64,000 bases of DNA from Riptortus pedestris (Eukaryota; Arthropoda; Insecta; Hemiptera; Alydidae). Position 1 is the first letter of the stretch, and the number at the start of each line of letters is the position of its first letter. Below, one piece after another: positions 1-12,648 of this stretch. Location: assembly GCA_019009955.1 (NCBI GenBank), contig CM032231.1:38554001-38618000 (forward strand), read 5' to 3'. Position numbers and translations under genes: made by a program. Under the pieces are notes generated by a model, which saw only the letters and a program-made list of their open reading frames with translations, searched no databases and was not told where the DNA came from.

Positions 1-527
1 AGTATTCTAAATAATAATAAATAACGGGTTATACAATTCTAACAATTTTTTAATGAGTATAACAGTGAAAAAGAAAGGAGAAGGAAATTATTTTAATTAG
101 AGGACAAGTTTCGCAAGTGTCAATGTGGCGTTAATAAAATTAACGTGTAAACCTGAAGGCGTGTGATTAACGAGCGGCAAAAGTGTGCCCACCTACGACG
201 CACACAGCACCTGTTGCCGATGGCGAAAGTCGAACAAGGGTTTTACAGGTTATACCACGTGGGCTTAGGGACTTCATTTATTGGGCTTAAGGCCTACTTG
301 ATATTCGGCCAACTAACTGCATCGCCTACAGGTTGCCACACCTTCATTCTAAAAACATTTGATTTGAAAGAAACTGCATTATGTTCATCTTAATCAAGCT
401 AATTAGTTACACATTCAAAACCACTAACAATAGTATTATTCATATACTACTACTTTCTTTTCGTTATTTGCCTGCACCGGTTATTTTGTGTTAAATTGCT
501 CTAAGGCGTGGGTCGGACTCGCCTTGG
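1..527. other. Unassigned AT-rich sequence
   Basis: No repeat family, splice-bounded frame or RNA gene recognised. Confidence 0.5.
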
Positions 528-1120
528 TCCGTCGTCTAGGGGCTGCGTTAACTAAGCAGATATCCCACGTGCGCCACGTATTTGCATTAAACTCAAAACA
601 TAAAAGTTCAATGAGAACAGTATTTAGGCTTCAAATAAAGTGCTTCATAATATATCTGCTTATTGTTAATATGACATGAGTAGGAGACGGGGTTTATTGA
701 AGGCCGAAAACAAAAACATCCAAATATCTCGGTTAATAATCAAGATAAAGAAAAAACATATATGACAACATTTATAGTACTTTACATTTCTAATAAGATT
801 ATTCTATAATTTTTCTATTCGACGCATAATAATGAAGATATTACGAATTTTCAAAATTTCCCCTCTGTAACCCCCCCCCCTATTGGTCGGATTTCAGTTA
901 TTAACGAACTTTATTCTTACATGAAACGCATAATATCGAGTTTGGTAAAGATCAAACAAAAATTGGACCCCTAGAGCATTAGCAGCCAAAGATATATATA
1001 CCCGTACATATATAATTTTGTACAGACCTCATTTTCGTCATCTCCTAGGTAGAATTGATGGACATTTCAGGAATTTTTTCGAAAATAACGTCAATAGCTG
1101 ATTTCCCTTATCTGCTAAAA
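528..1120 (+). mobile_element. HINE-like family, full copy (5' module II)
   Basis: 5' end TCCGTCGTCTAGGGGCTGCG, subterminal AGCAGATATCCC, then the module ending in GTAGGAGACGGGGTTTATTG, the shared 3' core (CTCGGTTAATAATCAAG, CCCC tract, CATTTTCGTCATCTCCTAGG) and 3' end ATTTCCCTTATCTGCTAAAA. The hairpin is shortened here. Confidence 0.8.
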
Positions 1121-1797
1121 AATAGTAGCAAACTTTAGATAACCCAGCACCATTAGGCTTACTAATGGTACATATATTAGTTGGATAATGTGGACGTCAA
1201 TTTAATATTTAGTTTTTATTAATTTCGTGACGACAACTGTAATATTAATATTTTTAAAATTGAAAGTAAAAAAATGTCATGTGGCAACAGAGAAGCCTGT
1301 GGTGAAAGTAACAGGAGTAAGAGTAATTACTGATTATTTGCCTTTTCAAAGGGTTAGGATTACCTTTATACTATTTATAGGTAATCAATTTTACCAATAT
1401 ATCGAAGACAAAGAGACATATTTATTGATAAAAGTATCTTTGATCAAAATCCTCACAAAATAATGTTTGAGATATTATTGCTATAATATATAAAATAAAC
1501 TAAAAATATGAAATTGTATTTAGAATTAATTTTGAAACATATTGTTTACTTTTAAAAGGACATATATGATTTCCAATCGTCCTTGATTCTTTTCTAAAAT
1601 GTGTTCAGCATCACGTTCTCCCAACCACTAATCTAAATGAGCTGAGTTTAACAAAATTTGTCAGCTGCAAGTGACAGGACATTGACAAAACTATCATTAA
1701 AAGATTTTGTATTTAAATTATGAAGAAAGGAATCACAGGTATGAAGACCATTATTGGGTTTAATAAATTCAATTTTAAGGAATGTAATAAAATTAAA

Positions 1798-1970
1798 ATT
1801 ATTTATTAACGTCCACTTTTTACAACTATGGCTAGTTAGGACGGGTTATCTACAGGTTACCACCCTTTTCTAGGCAGGGTGGGACTAAAGATTTTATTTA
1901 ATGAATTCCGTCACTAAGTGATTTCCTATTGCCCAAGCGAGAATCGAACTCGCCACTCTAGGTTTATAAT
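1798..1970 (-). repeat. tRNA-derived SINE, truncated head
   Basis: Reads on - as ...GCGAGTTCGATTCTCGCTTG (B-box) then the body with AGTCCCACCCTGCCTAGAAA and tail TTAATAAAT. The A-box half is missing. Confidence 0.82.
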
Positions 1971-3769
1971 AAGCAATATAATAGGTTTCTCGTATTAATT
2001 ACAAAAGTAATTTTAAATGAAACAGATTTCCTACCGCAGGCGCGCGCAAATATGTAGGCTTTCTATTCTTATTGGGAGGCTATGTCACTTTTTAGTGATA
2101 ACATAGTTCTTCTTTCAGAAGATATGAGTCATTAAGAAGAAAACAACACTCAAAAATGAAAAGGAGGGACTCAAAATGTTAAAAGATTTCATTAATTTTC
2201 ATCAATTAAAAATTCTCAAATAATTATTCAAACATTGCACCTCTGTCCCTTCTGATGAAGGTATAGGAAAAATTGAAATAGCTACTCCCTATGAATAAAA
2301 TTCAAATTATATATTGAAAAATATAAGAAAGAATTTTACAAAACTGGTAATTGGGCATATAAGGAGGTTGACACTAAAGAACTCTCCTAAAGGCTTTATT
2401 GTTCATTAGTTGAGCAATTTTGGAGTTAATTGATTCAAAAGCTGTTTTGGAGTAAGGATTAAAAAAAAAAATAATAATAATAAAAAGGACCTTTTTTTAA
2501 ATAGAATGCATGGCTCTCGTAGCTAATAAAAATTATTTGAAATAAAAAACTGCTTTTTCCCGTTGTTTTTCATTCACTTGCCAGTAATTGCATACTCCAG
2601 CACTGAAACTGACATTTCATATGTTCAATCTCACAACTTTCTCTATACAAATAACAAATAACCATATCTCGAAATCAACAGAAATGCGTATCTAACTATT
2701 TCATTATCTTATATGGGACTTGTTCAGGTTAATAATTAAAAGTTGTATTTTCTGGAATTGACATTCTTGGTTGTATGCACACAAGCTGGAATGAAATTGC
2801 TCCTTTTTCTCTCTTTGAAGAATGCCCTACCTACCTAACCCGAGGAATTGTTCCAAAGAGGAATGAGAAGGAAGACCTTTTTCATGAGGCGATAGTCCAA
2901 AGCGGAGTCAGAGGAAGGCAAAAGATAAACCGATCAGTGGATGACAGAAGATCAATATTTGCCATAGACCGCTCCAAGCCCCTGCTCCCTTGTCCCTGTC
3001 ACGTACACTTTCACACCTGTTGCCAGCGAGGCACGTCTCCGGAACTCTGTCATTAGGTTGGGGGGTCTCCTTTCCGAAAAGATTTTGCTCGTGAAACAAA
3101 AAAAAAAAAAAAAATAAAATAAAAGTAAGCCGTTTCCACTCTCAATTGCTTTGAAAAGGGGATGTTCTATTTTTCAACAATCCAGTTTGAAATGTTAGAT
3201 GGAATTCTGGAGTTTCCTTTCAAGAGTCTATAGTGTAATATAATTCAGTCTCACTTTGAAATTAACCTTGCTTTAAAGAATTAGCGACGACAGGGCTCAC
3301 GAATAATATTCACAAAGAAAATAAATATCCCAGCACTTCACTTATTACTTCAAACTAATGAAATTAAGATAACTAATTTTACAAAATATTGAGGGCTGAT
3401 AATTCGTTATAAACTTCACTGGACTAAACATACTGCTTCTTTACAAAATGAACGTACATAATTCATCCTTTATTGCAAAACGTCGCTTTAGAAATAATAT
3501 AATATATAAAGGAGCAATCCTCCCCCCCCCCATATGCTATAGGTTAATAGAAAACCGAAATGGATAAAAAATATAACGTGAAAAAACTTGAACGGGTTAA
3601 GCGGCCTATTTCATTAAACATCATAAATGGTTTCAAATCAGTTTCATGTGAAACCTCCCATCTGTGTCTTTGCAAAAATTACATCTATCACAATTATAAT
3701 AGACAAAATTCAGACTGCAGAAACTTGGAGTATTATAGATACAGAAGATATTAGAACAACTAATAGCAT
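1971..3769. other. Unassigned intergenic or intronic sequence
   Basis: AT-rich with homopolymer runs (2461-2470, 3099-3120). A more GC-balanced patch at 2780-3070 opens a 93-codon + frame, but it has no domain or splice support. Confidence 0.5.
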
Positions 3770-3949
3770 TCAACCAATGAACGCACCCTGGAAGACAGTA
3801 ACAATTCATACATTAGACGACATATAGATCCCGATTACACTGTTTATACTGATGGAAATAAAAAAGACGATCAGATAGGATGTGCATTTATCATGTACAA
3901 AATTCAGAACTATGTAGATGAGAAAAAATTTGGCTTGAAGAGACAATAG
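3770..3949 (+). pseudogene. LINE RNase H fragment
   Basis: In one frame (3815-3949) reads RHIDPDYTVYTDGNKKDDQI then GCAFIMYKIQ and a stop at 3947. YTDG-K...GCAF is the N-terminal RNase H motif of jockey/I-type LINE polyproteins, with its first catalytic Asp present. Upstream frames are broken. Confidence 0.68.
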
Positions 3950-4347
3950 CAGGAGTCAAATCATTAAAATATATTTACAATAGTTTTGTACAATAATTTC
4001 TATTTATATAATTTTATCCATATGTACGTTATATACAGTTCTTGTATGGTGCGCAAAGAATATCCCCTTTTAAAGGGATAGATTAGGAGGGAAATAATAA
4101 ATCTTCCCCACTGATATATGCACTTCCTGATGAAGAATATTTTGAATAGGAAGTGGTAATTTGAGAAATATAGAGAAATCCATATAGAACAAGATGACAT
4201 AGCACGTGTATGCTTACGAAACTTTGATCTCTGGTAGAAATCATGCGACGTTGGGTGCTGCTCTGGAAACATTTACATGAGCAACAAAAGACCTTAAAAT
4301 AAGTATAGAAAGTACCAAGTACTTGACAGAGTCTACGGACCTGACAG

Positions 4348-5298
4348 ATTGGTGAAGTTTTCGTTTCCTACTTATAGCACGTTCAAGAACCTGGAAAACG
4401 TTTCAGAGAAGAGTAGGCTGGCCAGAATGGTCTCATCATCTGTGCTCTACAAGCGGCTCTCCAATATAGGTCTCCAGGAAATAAGTGAATTTAAGAGTAA
4501 ATATGGCTGTAATTCGCTTCCAGCGCAAGAAGCCTGGTGAGCACTTCTAGTCTAATATAAAAAAGCTCTAAGAAAGATATTAGGTGCTGGGAGAGAGCAG
4601 AACAGGCTGCCGATCAGAACAATTCCGAATCGATGAACTGGTATGTAAGCCTTATATCATCTGTGCTGTTTTGAAAGACAGATAATTAACTTAGGACTTC
4701 AATGAAATAATTTAGTGATACTAAATTTGGAAGAGAACATTTAAATTCTGACAGAAATATGGATAGATCCTGTAGCAAGGAGAGGAACAATGGCCATTAG
4801 AAACAAAGATAAACTGAACCTGTGTGCATTCGTGTATAAAGGGATTAGTACCTGAGGAGGAAGGAACGTGAGTCATTCTACCATACAGAGGAACAACATG
4901 GGGAGCAATACTCAAAAACAGTAGGGTTTAGCGGAATGGTAAAAACACCAATGAAAAAGAGAACAGGGATAAAAAGTCAATTTTCCAGTCTCAGTGGATG
5001 TTACCTGATGTGTTACTAAGGACAGAGCGGAGGTGGAACCAAAGAAATACAACAAAAAATACAAGATTAAAGTTTTCCCCTACAGGTAGGTCGACAGCTA
5101 GGATCAACAAAGGAGGGTCCCCCTGACCGTGTCCGTTTCCAATCAAGGTTTTGACAAATGATTCTAGCTCTGTAATGTATTTAAAACGAGTGACTTGTCT
5201 ATAATATAACTACTGATTTCTTTTTACCAATAAAACCATTCGCCCCATATTGGTGAAGTTTTCGTTTCCTACTTACAGCACTTTCAAGAACCTGCAAA
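4348..5298 (+). repeat. Direct repeat pair, ~50 bp, 0.9 kb apart
   Basis: ATTGGTGAAGTTTTCGTTTC starts at 4348 and 5249; identity continues through CTACTTAYAGCAC and TTCAAGAACCTG to 4397 and 5298 with about three differences. DNA between them has no recognised gene. Confidence 0.8.
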
Positions 5299-5410
5299 AC
5301 CGAGGCCGCTCTATGAGAAATAATGGCACGTCAGTTTTCTTGAACACTCGTCGCTTTGGCGTCTAGTGTTGAGTGTTGCTCCAAGGTGAGATGACATTCG
5401 GTGTTAAAAC

Positions 5411-5442
5411 AGCATGGGAGGCAAATGCTCGTCTCCCATGCT
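5411..5442. repeat. Short perfect hairpin
   Basis: AGCATGGGAG / CTCCCATGCT, 10-bp stem, 12-base loop, followed by T-rich sequence. No known function. Confidence 0.7.
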
Positions 5443-5885
5443 TTTTAAGCTAGCCACGGAGAAAGTAATTCGTAGCTTATAGAAGTGATGTAGCTGTCTT
5501 CTGAAGCAAGAAACAGAATATACTCTCTCTGGTACACTCATGTCAGCTTCAAAAGACCTGCATGCAAACCAAGAAAAAATTAAATATATGATATTAAACC
5601 CGTATCCGACAATTGGAAATCAGTACGGGAATAGGAGACCTATACGATTCCAGAGAGCTACAAAAACCTTTATTAACGACCAGTGAATAACTAGTACCAA
5701 ATATAATTCTTATGATCAAGTAAAATCTCAAGAGCCTTGAAGTTAAGGGGGTTAAAACTCCATTATGAAACTTGTGCGGTTGCATTGGTGCAAGACATGG
5801 AGGCTGATGGGTATCCTGGAATAAAATGTTGAAAGGTTTGAACACAGCAAGGTCCTCAGGGCTATACACGAACTAGTCGATTTCG

Positions 5886-5933
5886 CGTGCCCTGAAAGCT
5901 GAGAGGTTACGATGGGTACAGCATGTAGGATAA
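5886..5933 (+). pseudogene. LINE polyprotein scrap
   Basis: Encodes RALKAERLRWVQHVG then a stop, resembling the conserved RLRWxGHVxRM near the end of many LINE ORF2 proteins. Very short; surrounding sequence 4300-6050 may contain further unrecognisable LINE-derived DNA. Confidence 0.4.
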
Positions 5934-7484
5934 GGTCAGCAAAACGAATCCCTCAAAACATCAATGAACGTGGTAAGAATTGTCGCTCAGGGAAATTCAT
6001 ATATCAAGATGGCTTGAATATTACGGGCAAGAACTAAATCTTGAGATTTATGAATTCAAGAAGCCTAAAACACAATCGTCTCGAGCATAAGAAAACAAAG
6101 GCAATAACTGAAAATCACCGACAAGATGACATATACTTGGTTTTACATTTTGTCTGTAAAAAAAATAGTCATACAACCAAAGGACATACGTCTTTTTATC
6201 AATAATCAGCTACATAAAAGAAACTTGTGCCCAACGAAGGATTTAGGTGAAGATGAAATCACAGAAATGTTAATATCTTAGAAACGTATTTCGTAGGACA
6301 ATGACACGTTCCTAAGCAGTAACCTATATAGAAGTAAATGAATAAAGAAGAAGAAAGATGAAAGAAGGCATTTCACATTAAGTCCATCAGACTATAAACT
6401 TCTAAATAAACTATCGTGCGAAGAGTCACGCGAAGAAATCAATTCGAAATTAGCAATGAGCCTTTGAGAACTATACGTGCTCGCTGACACGTAGAAATGA
6501 CAGGGCCATGAACAGTCTTCCTAGAAAAGTTTAGCATGCCCTGAATACAATAGAGCAACTTCCCGTCACAACGGATTCCTCTAAAGATATTTTCACACGG
6601 ACTTGGATCACAAAAGGGGAAAAATCGTCGATAATAATTGATATTTGTGCCCAGGTGTATGCTACTGAGTTATTCACAGATTAAAAAAATAAATATAAAA
6701 TCAGAGAAAGCAGCTATTGGCTTGTCCACACAAGCCCTCTTTACTGACTTCCCCAGAATGGTGTTTCTAGTTTTAAATCCAGGAACGACCTACTTTCCTA
6801 TTGGGCTCCACTATTATGTGTTAACCCCTTCCCACCTTAAAAAGACACATGCGTAAATTATCGTAGCAATTCTATTCCCTAAAAACCATAACATCTTGAG
6901 TTTAAGATATGAATGTGAAACAAACATACTAATTACCCTAGTCTAAAGATCAACTCAGTGACCAATTTAAAAATAGACAAGTTAGTCGGGAACATATACT
7001 AAACATTCAATGTTCCCACGCGACGAAAGTGATAATTTCCCTAAGGAACCTTTCATCATTCATCATTTCCCATTCAGCAGAAACGGATAATGAAAGAGCG
7101 AGGAGGGGCGGTGTCACGGGCGAGCGAGCAGCGGAAGTGAGAGTGTCACAGAGAGTCGCGGAATCCGTGGGAAGAACGGCGCCGTCACGGATCGCCAGGG
7201 GGCTCCTACTACTGAATGGAACCCACTTTACCGCACCTCACTCTCTCAATTGCTTCAATGAAAGGGGCACGTTCATTCATAATTCCCCGTTTGGGGACAC
7301 TATATATTTATTTGTTCTCTAACAACGTGGTTCTTAAACTTTCCAGTCCTTGATGAATCTAACATCAGTCACCATTCCCATAGTATATAGCAAGCGAGTC
7401 TCAGCCAGGATTCTCGAGTTCCGAACCCCAAGACCTACGTCAGGAAAAGAAGCCATATTTGCCACAACTGTTTCCATTCCTACT
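5934..7484. other. Unassigned, with CpG-dense patch 7085-7205
   Basis: Mostly AT-rich. 7085-7205 is unusually GC- and CpG-rich (GGCGGTGTCACGGGCGAGCG). It might be an exon, a 5' UTR or a promoter patch; nothing decides. Confidence 0.4.
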
Positions 7485-7607
7485 TAATCGTGGTAATAAA
7501 ATAATACTCATTAAATAAAATCCTTAGCCCCACCCTGGCTAGCAAAGAATTGTAACCTGCAGATAACCCATCCCAATTAGCCTTTAGTAAAAAAATGACT
7601 ACCTTCA
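7485..7607 (+). repeat. SINE body fragment
   Basis: CATTAAATAAAATCCTTAGC, CCACCCTGGCTAG, TAACCTGCAGATAACCCATC. No tRNA head recognisable. Confidence 0.7.
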
Positions 7608-7716
7608 GCACAATACATTTAACGATTTTACTATATTGTTCATTGGCTACATTTTACGTATATATTGGATATATAATTAACTGAAAAAGAAGTATTAAAT
7701 TTAATTTTAATAAAAA

Positions 7717-8532
7717 GTCCGTCACGCAGGGGCTGCATAAGCCAAGCAGATATCCCACTTGCTGCTATCTCACACACTTGTTGTGATCTCATCTCGCCTC
7801 ATATTCTCTATTTCTATCTAAAAAAAACGATGAGTAGAAAAAGAAAGCAGGAATAACTCGCTTAATACTTAAGTTACGAAGAAACGCATAGTAGAATAAT
7901 TTAACAAGATTGGTTCTATAAAATTTTACGCCTCTTTACCCCTACAATGTCCGATCTCTGAAAATAAGGAATGTGATCTTTAGTGTTGACTGAAACGGTT
8001 AAATGTCGAGTATGGGATAAGTCACATGTTTGAAATGTTAAATCTTAATTCATCACTTCATCACAACGAATTTGCAAATATCTCGCAAAATAAAGTGCAC
8101 TGATAACAATTCTTAGTATTTAAGCTTGGAATAAAGTGGTTCTTGTAATAATACCGAATTGTTAATCAGACGTGAGTAGGAGTGGGGGTTTACTGAAGGC
8201 TGATGTCTAAAAATATCCAAATATCTTGATTAATATTCAAGACACAGAATAAATTTACATAAGAACATTTATATACAATTAAATTTGCAATATGAATGGT
8301 TTGACAAAAGTTTTCGTCCGACCCATAATAACGGAGATATTTTAAATTTTCGACATTTACACCCTCTACCCCCCGGTCCGGTTTCAGCCATTAACAAACT
8401 TGATCCTTAGTTTTGCATGAAACACTTATATATCGAGTTTGGTAACAATCGATTTAAAATTGCGACTGCTAGAGCATTAGCAGACATCGATGGACATTAG
8501 AGGAAATGTTTCTCTTTTGAGGAAATCTTTTA
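7717..8532 (+). mobile_element. HINE-like family copy (5' module III)
   Basis: Starts GTCCGTCACGCAGGGGCTGC, then CACTTGCTGCTATCTCACAC (module III). It ends in a degenerate GAGGAAATCTTTTAA after losing the microsatellite and most of the hairpin. Contains an extra about 200-bp stretch also seen inverted at 22452-22680. Confidence 0.72.
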
Positions 8533-9025
8533 AGTGAAATCTTATAGTGTTACTATAAAATATTTAAAGGAAGCGGAGGGGAGTATTAAAAATAATAAAA
8601 CTATTTTCTTCTATCTACCAGTCACCCAATAGAATTTTACATCTCTCATTTTAAACCTATACATCTGGTTCGGTGGCGTGAAACACATGGCCCTTGAAAC
8701 TAGTTTAAATATATCTTAGAATATCCTTGAGCATTTAATCATTGGGGTATTTAAGTTTTAAATAGCCCGAACAAAATAATTGGTAGAGTATAATTAATAT
8801 TTGAATAGCCTGAGGTTGGGTATAATTTGTGGCCAACCCTTGATGATATATAACCTCTTTGGATCTCTGGCAGACAAGGTGGATAACCCTTACTCTTCGT
8901 CACTTCTCCCATAAAGCACTCCATTGAAAATACTAATGGCCTCCTATAATTAGCTACTTGAAACCACTGGGTATTAATTACACAAGGTCTATTAATGATC
9001 AAAAGAACATTGAAGGAAAACTTTG

Positions 9026-9180
9026 TTATTTATTAAGTCCACTTTATGGGACAATGACTAATCTACAGGTAACTACTCTTTTCTCACTAGGTTAGTATTA
9101 AGGGGTTTATTTCATTGGTTTGTCAATAAATAAATTCCTTCTGCTTAGTTACGGAGTTCCTGCGAGACAGAGATATTGAA
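9026..9180 (-). repeat. Degraded SINE body
   Basis: TTATTTATTAAGTCCACTTT, then ATCTACAGGTAACTACTCTT and AATAAATTCC; highly diverged. Confidence 0.55.
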
Positions 9181-9410
9181 ATTAGGTATTAGATTAGTTA
9201 TATGAAAGTATTATTTTATAAACACAATGAAATACTCAACATTTTGACAGTACTCATGTTAACGTTGGACTACTTATAGGTTATTCTTGTACAAGTGCAA
9301 AGTATTCTTATACATACACCAACGTATATACTGTTCTTATATACAGTAAGCATTCATTATTAAGTTTGATTATAAGAAATAGCATGGCGGAATCAGCTAA
9401 AAAAAAAATG

Positions 9411-9905
9411 TCCGACACGCAATGGCTGCGTAAGCTAAGCAGATTTCCCTCGTAAAGCTTAACAATAGATAAATCTACATACTGTTTCACCACACGATAG
9501 TGAATACTAAAGGTTATAAGAAATCTTTCAATCAATTTCAACAAACTCCCAGCGGGAGGAGTCTGAAATTTAAACAAACAGGTCTTCCAACCACACGCCG
9601 GAAAGAAAAACAATTACTGAAATATAAAAGAATATAACATATTAGCTTTATTGAAAACTAATTACTATATCTAGTTCTGTAATTTATAAAGAATCAGAAT
9701 AATTTTTATACCAATCAATCAAATTTTAGTAGACCAAGAATTTAAGGAGAGGTTAACAGGAACATATTTGAATGTAACTCGTATAATAAAGGTACCTTGA
9801 ACAAAATATTTGGTATTTAAGCTTCAAAAAATGTGTTTTATTATATCACAGAGTATTGTATATGTAACAAAAGTAGAAGTGGGGGTTTGCTGAAGGCTGG
9901 GTCTC
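9411..9905 (+). repeat. HINE-like 5' fragment
   Basis: TGTCCGACACGCAATGGCTG followed by AGCAGATTTCCC; the downstream part resumes near 9820 with the TTGGTATTTAAGCTTC and GTGGGGGTTTGCTGAAGGCT portions of module II. Interrupted and 3' truncated. Confidence 0.6.
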
Positions 9906-10795
9906 CTGTTTTTTTTTTTAATAAAAAGTATCTTCAGGGGCTCCAGTTACAATGCAATATAATCTACAAGAATTAAATGATATAAAAAGGAATTTAAAGT
10001 TTAAAGATCAAAAGAATGTTTATATTACCCTAAAAAAATAAAGAACAGTATTAGCATATGTTAAAAATTTGTGAAGCCATTTAAAACTCCTCAACAGTTT
10101 TATTTTTTTTTTTTTTTATAACTTAAGTTGGTTTATAAAGACATAGGATTCCGCTAGTACGGATGATCTGTATGTTCATAAAGTAAACTTTAAAATCTAG
10201 TTGGGATGAAGTTGTTGTTTGGAGGTTATCATTATTTTTTCTGACTGTACAGGAATAGAGCATTTCCTGAGGGAAAATATAAGTTTTATATTTTCTTTGA
10301 CTACGTTCTGTAAGGCCGAGTGCATGGATGGTTCCCCCCGTGTTTCCCACCAGCCAGAAAGCAGACAATAAGTAGTAAAGGGAAGAGTGCGGTGCATCGG
10401 TCCATTAAGATGGAGGCTGTTCCGCACGCCTAACCCGGACACCTGCCTGCATTATCCATAGCCCTCCTAGTCTAAGAGGAAGCACTTAGTAAATCATACC
10501 CTAAGGTCCAGCTGTAACTATAGTGTCACACTCGCCGGAGATAACCACACAGGAAACCTATCTATGGCCCTCCACATTCAGACCCTTTAGAGGGAAATGC
10601 TATTTTTGTGAAATTGACTATTGCCTATAATCATGAAAGACAGCATAAATGCAAGTAAAAGTAAAAATACACAAAGACTGTAGCTTGTGAGTCGGACACG
10701 TTGGGGGAAATCAGTACGTCCTCGTCGGAGGTAATTAAGACTAATACTTAGCAACAATGACGACTACAACAATAAAACACATAGACAATAAGAAT
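9906..10795. other. Unassigned; GC-balanced patch 10310-10600
   Basis: No family recognised. The 10310-10600 stretch is more GC-balanced, with overlapping short - strand frames but no convincing protein. Confidence 0.4.
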
Positions 10796-10895
10796 GTATT
10801 TAGTGACGAACTCATGAAATAAAATCCACCCTGGTTAGAAAAAGGTGGTAACCTGCAGATAACCTTAATAGCATAAAGTGGCCGTAATAAATAAC
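10796..10895 (+). repeat. SINE body fragment
   Basis: GTATTTAGTGACGAACTCAT through GGTGGTAACCTGCAGATAAC to AAAGTGGCCGTAATAAATAA. It lies 67 bases from an oppositely oriented copy. Confidence 0.7.
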
Positions 10896-10961
10896 AATAC
10901 TGATATCCAGATTTCTACATTTCATCAGTGAGAACTAATGAACACACTCTCATCTGTTAAT

Positions 10962-11110
10962 ATTATTTACACTTTTTGCAACTAAGGCTAATTGGGACGG
11001 GTTATCAACAGGTCACCACCCTTTTCTATCCAGGGTGGGACTAAGGACTTTATTTAATGAATTCCGTTACTGAATAAATTCCCCTGCCCAGGCGGGAATC
11101 GAACTCGCTA
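10962..11110 (-). repeat. tRNA-derived SINE, head truncated
   Basis: Tail and body (ACTTTTTGCAACTAAGGCTA, GACGGGTTATCAACAGGTCA) then B-box region (on -) GCGAGTTCGATTCCCGCCTG. Confidence 0.82.
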
Positions 11111-11339
11111 ATTAATATAAAGGCAGAATTAGCGAACATTAGCGATGGCTAATTCCGCTTTGCTATTTTTTATAATTAAACTTCATAATATACGTTGGTT
11201 TATGTTTAAAAATACTTTGTACTCGTACAAGAATAACATACAAAAGGCCCATCAACATCACTGAGTACTGAACCTTTTTTGAAGATTCCATTGTGTATAT
11301 GAGAATTCAATAGGATCTAAAATGTCGAATAGTACAAAA

Positions 11340-11879
11340 TGTCTGTTTCGCAGAGGCTGCGTTAACTGCGTTTCCCAAATACTGCTATGACACACTACTG
11401 ATCTCATCTCACCAAATATTGTCTATTTCTAATTGAAAACATGCCGAGAAGAGGTGTGTGTTTACTGAAAGCATTAATAAGGAGACGAATAACTCACTTA
11501 GTATTTGAGATTCGGTAAAATGAATAGTACAACAATTAATAGTTCAACAAAATTGGCTCTTTAACATTTTTTGATCCAAATTATAGGAACGGAGATTTGT
11601 TAAATTTTCGACTTTCTCCCCCTCTAAACCCCCTCCCTCTTCGGTTACAGTTTCGGCCGTTAACGAACGTGACCTTTAGTTTATTTGAAACATTTATGTA
11701 TGAGCGGTAACAGACAAGTGTGCATGCGTGTGTGTGTGTGTGTGTGTTTATATATATATATGTATATGTATACAATTTTTGTCATCTCCTGGATCGATGG
11801 AAATTTGAGAAAGTTTGTCGAAAATCATGCCATGAATACAACCTCAATAGCAGACTTCCCTTTAGGGAAATCTGCTAAA
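11340..11879 (+). mobile_element. HINE-like family copy (module III)
   Basis: 5' TCTGTTTCGCAGAGGCTGCG, module III (TGCTATGACACACTACTGAT), pyrimidine tract at 11618-11640, (GT)n/(TA)n at 11727-11775, then TCATCTCCTGGATCGATGG and the 3' hairpin CTTCCCTTTAGGGAAATCTG with CTAAA. Confidence 0.8.
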
Positions 11880-12648
11880 TGCATAGCTGTACAGAGTATA
11901 AATAAATGCCGAGATGAGGGAGGGAGAGAGGAGAGAAGCCGCCGAAGATGACCAAAGATTCCAGCCTAACAGCTGTGACCCTGGGAGAAGCGTGGCCTCG
12001 CTGCAGCCGGATCTTCAAATGTCACTGGCCGTCCTTAGCTTATCGCTGCCATCACCTTCCTCTTGGTCACTCTTCAATTACCTCTTATCCGCAGGAGGTT
12101 ATTCCACCGGAAACAGATCATTCTATATATAGTATAAAATGAACATGTCAATACTAAGAACCATAAATTAGAGTTCTTCGCCCCCTCCGAAGTGTTGTAA
12201 TAAACCTGAGAGCTTAATAGCTGTATTGATATCAACCGACGACCTTTAAGACAAATCAGCTGTTGAAGAATTTCTTTCATGACATATATATTGATCCTTT
12301 GATTTCTTAGAGGTTGTAATTTTTATTTGATCTCTACCAAATTTGAAGTCAGGTTCGTTGTTAGTTGAATTGTACCTGAAAAACTCCGCTACTGCAAGAG
12401 CTATGAAGGTTTTCTAAGTGCAGGAATGTCTTACTGACACAGACAACGTCTTCTGCACACTGCAATCTCTATTTCTCCTTTGTAACTACCGCTCGAGAAA
12501 CTTAAGCTACATTTGCCATGCATAGTGACGTTTACGAAACGGCAAAAATAAAAATAACTCCGATATTATTCATGTTAAAAAATAGATTGAAGACGATTTT
12601 TCAACCAATCTAACACAATAATAATAATAATAAGATAATATAAAGATG
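11880..12648. other. Unassigned between HINE-like copy and LINE fragment
   Basis: Purine-rich 11905-11945, then a short CG-balanced piece to about 12110 with competing frames. (AAT)n at 12619-12631. Nothing recognised. Confidence 0.4.

Noticed and set aside
528..1120. Classical Helitron (5'-TC, CTRR-3', insertion between A and T)
   Set aside because: The conserved start is GTCC within an A-run and the 3' end is CTAAAA without a T flank; subterminal repeats and microsatellite fit HINE/DINE-1 better, though no autonomous partner is in the window to prove it.
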